Below are positions 59,284 to 64,000 of a stretch of DNA of 64,000 bases, one piece after another. The stretch comes from Faecalibacterium taiwanense (lineage in GTDB: Bacteria > Bacillota > Clostridia > Oscillospirales > Ruminococcaceae), in contig NZ_CP155552.1 of the NCBI RefSeq assembly GCF_036632915.2, positions 558,001 to 622,000 on the forward strand, read 5' to 3'. Each line of letters starts with the position of its first letter. Position 1 is the stretch's first letter. The notes under the pieces were generated by a model. That model was not told the DNA's origin. It was given only the letters and a program-made list of their open reading frames with translations, and did not search any database. Both the position numbers and the translations under genes were made by a program.

Positions 59284-60672
59284 ATGGATCAGGCACTGAA
59301 TCAGAAAATCGACGCATATATTGCGCAAAACAAGGAACAGCTGCTGAAGGATATCGCCGCTCTGGTGGCAGTCAACAGCGTAGAGGGCACCCCGGAAGAG
59401 GGCGCACCCTTCGGCGCAGGCCCCCGTGCAGCGCTGGACAAGACGCTGGAGCTGGCTGCGGGCATGGGCTTTGCCACCCGCAACTGCGAAAACTACATCG
59501 GCTATGCAGAGCTGGCCGGCAAGGACCCTGAAAAGTATCTGGCGACCATCTGCCATGTGGACGTGGTGCCCGTGGGCAACGGCTGGACGGCCGACCCCTT
59601 CACCATGCGCATTCAGGACGGCTGGCTGCTGGGCCGCGGCGTTGCCGACGACAAAGGCCCCATGGTGGCTACCCTGTATGCCCTGAAGTTCCTCAAGGAG
59701 CAGGGCTATGAGCTGCGCTACCCCATCCGCGCACTGGCAGGCACCAACGAGGAGACCCACATGCAGGATGTGGACTACTACCTCAAGAACTACCCGGCTC
59801 CCGCTTTCTGCTTTACCCCGGATGCCGAGTTCCCGGTGTGCAACGGCGAGAAGGGCCTGTTCGGCGCCAAGATCGTCAGCCCGGTGTGCAACGGCGTCAT
59901 CGTGGAGATCGAGGGCGGCGTGGCAAACAACGCCGTGCCCGACCGTGCAAGCGCGCTGGTCAGGACCGACATCTCCAAGCTGAAGAATGCCCCCAACATC
60001 ACGCTGGAGCCGGAAGGCGACGGCGTGCGCATCCGCGGCTGGGGCAAGTCCGGCCACGCAGCCATGCCGCAGGGCACTGTGAACGCCATTGGTCTGGTGG
60101 TGAACTACCTGCTGGACAACGGCCTGTGCAATGAGACCGAGCGCACCTATCTGGAGGCTGTGCGCAAGCTGCACGCTTCTACTGCCGGTGAGGGTCTGGG
60201 CATCAACTGCGCCGACGGCCCCTTTGGCCCGCTGACTGTGATCGGCGGCCGCATCTACATGGAAGATGGCCGCATTTTCCAGACCATGGACAGCCGCTTC
60301 CCCACCTGCACCAACGGCAAAAAGATGACCGAGCAGATCCGTGCCGCACTGGGCGATGGCGCTGAGCTGCGTGATGTGACCGCTGCCGAGCCCTTCTATA
60401 TTGAAGCAGACAGCCCTGCCATTCTGGCCTGCATCAACACCTACAACGAAGTGACCGGCGAGAACGCCAAGCCCTTCACCATGGGCGGCGGCACCTATGC
60501 CCGCCACTTCCCCTATGCTGTCAGCTTCGGCCCCGAGCATGTGGACCTGCCGCTGCCGGAATTCGGCGGCCCGATGCACGGTGCAAACGAAGCGGCACCC
60601 ATCGACAAGCTGCTGGAAGCCGTGAAGATCTATATCATCGCGCTGCTGCGCCTTGAGGAGATCGACTTCTGA
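59284..60672 (+). CDS. pepV: M20 dipeptidase (PepV/Sapep type)
   Basis: 462 aa zinc dipeptidase. Metal ligands lie in CHVDVVPVG (His, Asp) and GVADDKGP, the catalytic Glu in TNEETHMQD (with a bridging Glu), and another ligand in FTPDAEFPVCNGEKG. The lid domain runs residues of about 180-330, including GKSGHAAMPQG. The C-terminal YARHFPYAVSFG carries the last His. It cleaves dipeptides in the cytoplasm. I chose ATG 59284 (MDQALNQK) because AAAGGAA precedes it. Its stop overlaps the next start by 1 nt. Confidence 0.93.
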   Translation: MDQALNQKIDAYIAQNKEQLLKDIAALVAVNSVEGTPEEGAPFGAGPRAALDKTLELAAGMGFATRNCENYIGYAELAGKDPEKYLATICHVDVVPVGNGWTADPFTMRIQDGWLLGRGVADDKGPMVATLYALKFLKEQGYELRYPIRALAGTNEETHMQDVDYYLKNYPAPAFCFTPDAEFPVCNGEKGLFGAKIVSPVCNGVIVEIEGGVANNAVPDRASALVRTDISKLKNAPNITLEPEGDGVRIRGWGKSGHAAMPQGTVNAIGLVVNYLLDNGLCNETERTYLEAVRKLHASTAGEGLGINCADGPFGPLTVIGGRIYMEDGRIFQTMDSRFPTCTNGKKMTEQIRAALGDGAELRDVTAAEPFYIEADSPAILACINTYNEVTGENAKPFTMGGGTYARHFPYAVSFGPEHVDLPLPEFGGPMHGANEAAPIDKLLEAVKIYIIALLRLEEIDF

Positions 60673-61100
60673 TGCAGCCGATGAATGTGCTCGTCATCGA
60701 TGGGCAGGGCGGGGGCCTTGGCAAACAGCTGGTGGCAGCCCTGAGCACGCAGTGTCCGGTGGCCCGGCTCACTGCGGTGGGCACCAACAGTCTGGCGGCA
60801 AACGCCATGCGCAAGGCCGGTGCCCCGCGTGCCGCCACCGGCGAGAACGCCGTGGTGGTGAACTGCCGCAGCGCGGATATCATCGTGGGGCCCATCGGCA
60901 TCGTCGTTGCGGATGCACTGCTGGGCGAGATCACGCCCGCCATGGCCACAGCCGTGTGCCAGAGCCATGCGATGCGGGTGCTCATCCCGGTGAACCACTG
61001 CGAAAACTATATCGTGGGTGTGCCGGAGCAGCCCATCAGTGATCTGGTGGCCGCTGCGGTGCAGAAGGTGAAAGCTCTCTGCGCCGGGGAGCGCTGCTGA
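60672..61100 (+). CDS. DUF3842 family protein
   Basis: 142 aa. Starts NVLVIDGQGGGLGKQLV, a nucleotide-binding-like glycine loop. TAVGTNSLAANAMRKAGA, DIIVGPIGIVVADALLGEIT, and IPVNHCENYIVGVPEQP are family hallmarks as I recall them for DUF3842. Function unknown; a small Rossmann-like sensor or oxidoreductase fragment is possible. Start codon overlaps the dipeptidase stop (TGATG). A strong terminator follows. Confidence 0.85.
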   Translation: MQPMNVLVIDGQGGGLGKQLVAALSTQCPVARLTAVGTNSLAANAMRKAGAPRAATGENAVVVNCRSADIIVGPIGIVVADALLGEITPAMATAVCQSHAMRVLIPVNHCENYIVGVPEQPISDLVAAAVQKVKALCAGERC

Positions 61101-61107
61101 AAGAGAA

Positions 61108-61148
61108 AAAAAGGGGGATATCTCGCAGTGTGAGATATCCCCCTTTTT
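61108..61148 (+). terminator. Terminator after the DUF3842 gene
   Basis: The 17-bp arms 61108-61124 and 61132-61148 (AAAAAGGGGGATATCTC and complement) end in TTTTT. Confidence 0.9.
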
Positions 61149-61174
61149 GCATCCCGCAGAAAGGAGAAAATGGA

Positions 61175-61870
61175 ATGAAAGTATCTGAGAGCGTAAAGAA
61201 AATGTGCGATGTGCTTTCCTGTATCCCGCCGGATTTTAAAACAGCGGAAACTCTTTTTGCAGAGCAGCAGCCTACGGAGCAGGAACTGATGTGGCTTGCG
61301 GTGGAGCTGGCGGATAATACGTTTGGGGAATACAGGGATATGCTGAATGAAAATTGCCCCAGAGTAACGCCGGGCAAGGTGCACCGAGACTACCTGTATG
61401 ATACGATCTTGTTTTTGCTGGACCATGAAATGAATCCCAATACGGTTGTGGACGAACATACAACGGAAGCCGAAAATATAATGGCGGTTCTGCGATTTAC
61501 CGATGGCCCAGACGTGGCGGCGCGAACCATGCGGCTTCTTTTAGAGCATGGCGGCGATCCAAATCTGGATGTTGATTCGCTTACACCCCTTTCATGGATG
61601 GATGATGAATTGTGCATTGATCCCATTTGGGAAAGATGGTGTTGCGACCATTTAGTGCAGTGCCTAATGGTGATGCAGGCGTACGGCGGTGGGTGGCATG
61701 GAACAGATGGAAAATTCCATCGACCATTTTCGATGTGCGAAGGGTACCGGTCCGAGATCTTCAAGGAATTTGAAAAGTTTGATTATCGGTTCGGAACAGA
61801 AAAAGGTCACCTCGGTCCGATCCATATCTTTGAGAAAGCAACAGGAACAGTCGTGGCAGATTACATTTGA
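61175..61870 (+). CDS. Ankyrin-like hypothetical protein, AT-richer than neighbours
   Basis: 231 aa, soluble. A helical N-terminus (SVKKMCDVLSCIPPDFKTAETLF) and ankyrin-like helices (MRLLLEHGGDPNLDVDSLTPLSWM, TILFLLDHEMNPNTVVD) suggest an ankyrin-repeat fold. Two Trp-rich stretches follow (PIWERWCCDHLVQCLMVMQAY). Its base composition is visibly lower in GC than the dipeptidase genes next to it, a hint of transfer. Such lone ankyrin proteins are sometimes immunity proteins, but no toxin gene is near. Start ATG 61175 follows AAGGAG. Function unknown. Confidence 0.7.
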   Translation: MKVSESVKKMCDVLSCIPPDFKTAETLFAEQQPTEQELMWLAVELADNTFGEYRDMLNENCPRVTPGKVHRDYLYDTILFLLDHEMNPNTVVDEHTTEAENIMAVLRFTDGPDVAARTMRLLLEHGGDPNLDVDSLTPLSWMDDELCIDPIWERWCCDHLVQCLMVMQAYGGGWHGTDGKFHRPFSMCEGYRSEIFKEFEKFDYRFGTEKGHLGPIHIFEKATGTVVADYI

Positions 61871-61962
61871 GCATGAATGCCCTTCTGCCTGTTTCCCGGC
61901 TGTGCGGCTGTTTCCGCAGGAAACAAGCACAGACAGATCAAGTTTCCCTTTTGGGCCCTTTC

Positions 61963-62069
61963 CGTGAAAATGCAACAGCGGACAGCCCGCAGGCTGTCCG
62001 CTGTTGCTCTATTATAAAAATATTCTTCCGCTGAAGATGCCCAGAGCGCAAGCGGAGGGCATTCTGAAT
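61963..62069 (-). repeat. 3'-end element family A, copy 4 (terminator of cysE)
   Basis: Begins just after the cysE stop. Module 1 is ATGCCCTCCGCTT..CGCTCTGGGCATCTTCAGCGG. The terminator pairs GCAACAGCGGACAGCC with GGCTGTCCGCTGTTGC around a TGCG loop, tail ATTTTCACGG. Confidence 0.8.
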
Positions 62070-62071
62070 CG

Positions 62072-62743
62072 TTACGACTTCTGTCGTGCGGCGATCTGCG
62101 CTGCCGTGGGCGGGGTGTCGCCCTGCGCAGCGTTTTCCAGCGCGCCGAGACGGCGGTCCAGATCGGTCAGGCGCTGGGCTACGATATCCGGCAGATCCTG
62201 CTGATCCAGATCGTCCGCCGGGTTCACGGCCTTGTTGTTGATGCGCACCACCTCGGCGGGCACGCCCACAGCGGTGCAGTTGGCGGGCAGATTGCGCAGC
62301 ACCACGCTGCCTGCGCCGATGCGGGAGTTGTCCCCGATATACACCGGGCCAAGGACCTTGGTGCCTGCACCGATCAGCACGTTGTTGCCCAGAGTGGGGT
62401 GGCGCTTGCCGGTGTCCTTGCCGGTGCCGCCCAGAGTGACACCGTGGTAGATGGTGCAGTTGTCCCCGATCTCACAGGTCTCACCGAACACGATGCCCAT
62501 GCCGTGATCAATGAACAGGCATCTGCCGATGGTGGCACCGGGGTGGATCTCGATGCCGGTGCGGCGGCGGCCATGCTGGCTGACCCACCGGGCCAGAAAG
62601 AACCGCTTGTGCTGGTATAGCCAGTGCGCAATGCGGTGATACACCAGAATGTGAAAGCCCGGATACAGCAAAATGACCTCCAGCACGTTGCGTGCAGCGG
62701 GGTCCTTGCGCTGGATGTTCCGCGCGTCCTCCAACAAACCCAT
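62072..62743 (-). CDS. cysE: Serine O-acetyltransferase CysE
   Basis: 223 aa. Acetylates serine for cysteine synthesis. Left-handed beta-helix repeats ([44 protein letters not shown]) with catalytic His in FIDHGMG and HGVTLG, and GVPAEVV near the end. The N-terminal helical domain is short, as in Firmicutes EpsC/CysE. The C-terminal 35 residues form a charged extension. It could share serine supply with SerC/SerA in this window. A TATAAT lies on the minus strand near 62834, with no clear -35. Confidence 0.93.
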   Translation of the reverse strand: MGLLEDARNIQRKDPAARNVLEVILLYPGFHILVYHRIAHWLYQHKRFFLARWVSQHGRRRTGIEIHPGATIGRCLFIDHGMGIVFGETCEIGDNCTIYHGVTLGGTGKDTGKRHPTLGNNVLIGAGTKVLGPVYIGDNSRIGAGSVVLRNLPANCTAVGVPAEVVRINNKAVNPADDLDQQDLPDIVAQRLTDLDRRLGALENAAQGDTPPTAAQIAARQKS

Positions 62744-62993
62744 GGGAAAACCCTCTCTTTCCTGATTCCGATGAAGCTGCTCTGAATAAAAATCACGCCT
62801 CTGCCATGAAAACAGCCTCTGACTCTTTTGACCATATTATAATAGCACACCCGGACGGGAATGTACAGCAATATGCTAGGAATTGACATGACTAACCCTG
62901 AATCTGGCGGGGAAAAACTGCTTTTGGGTAGAGTAGCTAAAATTCCGGGAGGGAAGCGGCAAACCTTTTTGCAACAAAATATATGCGGAAGCA
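62744..62993. other. Gene-free region between cysE and the pyrC leader
   Basis: It contains a minus-strand TATAAT near 62834 that could serve cysE. I see no gene, terminator or riboswitch motif I recognise. Confidence 0.35.
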
Positions 62994-63023
62994 TTGACAC
63001 ATTTCGCGCTTCTATGCTAAAAT
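62994..63023 (+). promoter_or_regulatory. Promoter of the pyrC leader transcript
   Basis: TTGACA (62994-62999), 18 bp, TAAAAT (63018-63023). Transcription would start around 63030. Confidence 0.75.
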
Positions 63024-63063
63024 ATTATGAAAAGATTCCAGACTTATAAAAGGAGACAGCACC

Positions 63064-63153
63064 ATGCAGAAAAGCGCGATGTGCACCAAACTGAACAAGC
63101 AGTTCGCATCCGGTTTTGCCGTGGGTTCGTTGTTTCCTTTTTTTGTGGAATGA
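63064..63153 (+). CDS. 29-aa leader peptide upstream of pyrC
   Basis: Reading starts ATG 63064 with AAAAGGAG 8 nt upstream, encodes MQKSAMCTKLNKQ, then ASGFAVGSLFPFFVE, and stops at TGA 63151-63153. The end of the reading is U-rich (TTGTTTCCTTTTTTTG at 63130-63145). The stop codon lies 1 nt before the first arm of an intrinsic terminator. A ribosome at the stop would cover that arm. This matches the logic of E. coli pyrBI attenuation, where UTP-sensitive pausing lets the ribosome prevent termination. No role as a functional peptide is needed. Confidence 0.75.
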   Translation: MQKSAMCTKLNKQFASGFAVGSLFPFFVE

Positions 63154-63154
63154 G

Positions 63155-63185
63155 CTTTTCCCTTTGCGGGGAAAAGTTTTTTTTT
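63155..63185 (+). terminator. Attenuator terminator upstream of pyrC
   Basis: The 8-bp perfect arms CTTTTCCC (63155-63162) and GGGAAAAG (63169-63176) enclose loop TTTGCG, then nine T. It lies 53 nt before the pyrC start. Confidence 0.88.
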
Positions 63186-63238
63186 GCCCGTAAGCCGGAA
63201 AGCCGAACCAGACAAACGCAAATCAGGAGGGAACTGCG

Positions 63239-64000
63239 ATGCTGCTTGTAAATGCTGTGAACACCGAAGGAAGACCGCTTGAGATTTTTGTAAAGGACGG
63301 CAGGATCGCTGCTGTAGGTCAGGAGCTGGAGGCACTGGCCGGGGAGAACGAAACGGTCATTGATGCCGGAGGGCTGACCGTGCTGCCCGCTTTTGTGGAC
63401 CTGCACTGCCACTGGCGCACCCCGGGCTTTGAGTACAAGGAGAACATCGAGACCGGCAGCCGCGCCGCAGCCGCCGGCGGTTACACCTTCGTGAACCTGA
63501 TGCCCAACACAAAGCCGGTCTGCTCTTCTGCGGCACAGGCCATGATGGTGGAGCAGAAAGCCGCCGAGGTGGGCCTGTGCGATGTGAACCAGACCGTCTC
63601 CATCACCGAGAACTTTGACGGTGTGAGCATCGACCACCTCAAGACCCTGCCTGCCGGTGTGAAGTTCATCACCGAGGATGGCCACGGCGTGCAGGACAAT
63701 GCCACCATGGCAAAGGCTTTCGCCATCTGCACCCAGAAGGATATCACCGTGATGAGCCATGCCGAGGATATGGAGATCAGCCCGTGGGACTACCGTCTGG
63801 CTGAGGACATCGAGACGGTGCGCAACTGCTGGCTGAGCGAATACTACCAGACCAAGCTGCACATGTGCCACGTGTCCACCCGCGGTGCGCTGGATGCCAT
63901 CCAGATGGCAAAGCTGCGGGGGGCACCCGTCACCTGCGAGGTGACCCCGCACCACCTGTGGTTCACCAATGATACCTGCGATTACCGTGTGAACCCGCCC
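63239..64000 (+). CDS. pyrC: Dihydroorotase PyrC, 3' end cut by the window
   Basis: The first 254 codons only; no stop before the edge. It closes carbamoyl-aspartate to dihydroorotate in pyrimidine synthesis. The zinc motif DLHCHWRTPGFEYKENIETGSRAAAAGG lies near residue 54, and NLMPNTKPV follows. HAEDMEIS and HMCHVSTRGALDAI carry further zinc ligands (His). EVTPHHLWFT is typical of class I dihydroorotases. AGGAGGG precedes ATG 63239. Controlled by the leader peptide and terminator just upstream. Confidence 0.93.
   Translation, partial: MLLVNAVNTEGRPLEIFVKDGRIAAVGQELEALAGENETVIDAGGLTVLPAFVDLHCHWRTPGFEYKENIETGSRAAAAGGYTFVNLMPNTKPVCSSAAQAMMVEQKAAEVGLCDVNQTVSITENFDGVSIDHLKTLPAGVKFITEDGHGVQDNATMAKAFAICTQKDITVMSHAEDMEISPWDYRLAEDIETVRNCWLSEYYQTKLHMCHVSTRGALDAIQMAKLRGAPVTCEVTPHHLWFTNDTCDYRVNPP

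Noticed and set aside
63001..63238. PyrR-binding leader or a nucleobase riboswitch upstream of pyrC
   Set aside because: The leader is mostly taken up by the short reading and a single terminator; I see no PyrR-type anti-antiterminator or known aptamer core.
1..64000. CRISPR array, tRNA or rRNA genes
   Set aside because: No regularly spaced direct repeats and no cloverleaf or rRNA-like stretches seen; the repeated sequences are dispersed hairpin elements.

Overview
The window is high-GC Firmicutes DNA (Oscillospiraceae/Ruminococcaceae). Gene content and codon use point to Faecalibacterium prausnitzii or a close relative; this is recognition from memory, not a database match. Supporting traits are pectin-uronate catabolism, a dcw cluster without mraZ, sigma-A promoters close to TTGACA-17-TATAAT, FMN and THF riboswitches, and many perfect-hairpin terminators. 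I see no rRNA, tRNA or CRISPR array. I could run no searches, so all family names rest on motifs.

Layout. 0.3-3.3 kb: alkaline phosphatase (frameshifted), MscL and a lipoprotein. 3.5-8.5 kb (minus strand): HAD phosphatase, kdgA, kdgK, kduI, kduD. 8.6-11.3 kb: PAP2-like membrane phosphatase, GntR/FCD regulator, secreted protein. 11.3-16.8 kb (minus): J-domain protein, DUF5685 protein, zinc-ribbon membrane protein, GH2 glycosidase, flavodoxin-like protein. 16.9-30.6 kb (plus): rsmD, a coiled-coil protein, then the dcw cluster rsmH-ftsL-pbp2-murF-mraY-ftsW-murG-ftsQ-murE. 30.6-36.0 kb (minus): metal P-type ATPase, DUF6110 protein, serA (frameshifted), serC. 36.4-38.2 kb: BlaI-type repressor and an RNA m5U methyltransferase. 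38.3-42.9 kb (minus): FMN-riboswitch operon ribD(frameshifted)-ribE-ribBA-ribH-wHTH-LMW-PTP, bordered by a serine-recombinase remnant. 44.4-50.5 kb: the second uronate locus (mutarotase, a 54-aa membrane protein, uxaA, uxaB, and divergent uxaC). 50.6-55.4 kb: secreted protein, M3 peptidase, and THF riboswitch-folT-folC. 55.4-56.4 kb: non-coding, hairpin-rich. 56.5-62.7 kb: MATE transporter, exonuclease III, small membrane exporter, dipeptidase, DUF3842, ankyrin-like protein, cysE. 63.0-64.0 kb: a leader peptide and attenuator in front of a truncated pyrC.

How the genes work together. UxaC, UxaB and UxaA turn galacturonate into 2-keto-3-deoxygluconate (KDG), and KduI/KduD bring in unsaturated pectin products. 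KdgK and KdgA then split KDG into pyruvate and glyceraldehyde-3-phosphate. The two uronate loci lie about 41 kb apart but share a TTGTATACA-type palindrome at their promoters, which suggests one regulon. The dcw block makes lipid II and the septal machinery, although its MraY lacks several catalytic residues.

Most notable: (1) a pyrBI-like UTP-sensing attenuator candidate upstream of pyrC; (2) a dispersed 3'-end element (five copies) with a covarying terminator stem around a fixed TGCG loop; (3) an AACCCTCTC-bounded repeat (three copies); (4) a MraY and a GH2 enzyme lacking expected catalytic residues; (5) three single-base frameshifts, all explained by one missing base in a short homopolymer, which look more like sequencing error than decay.
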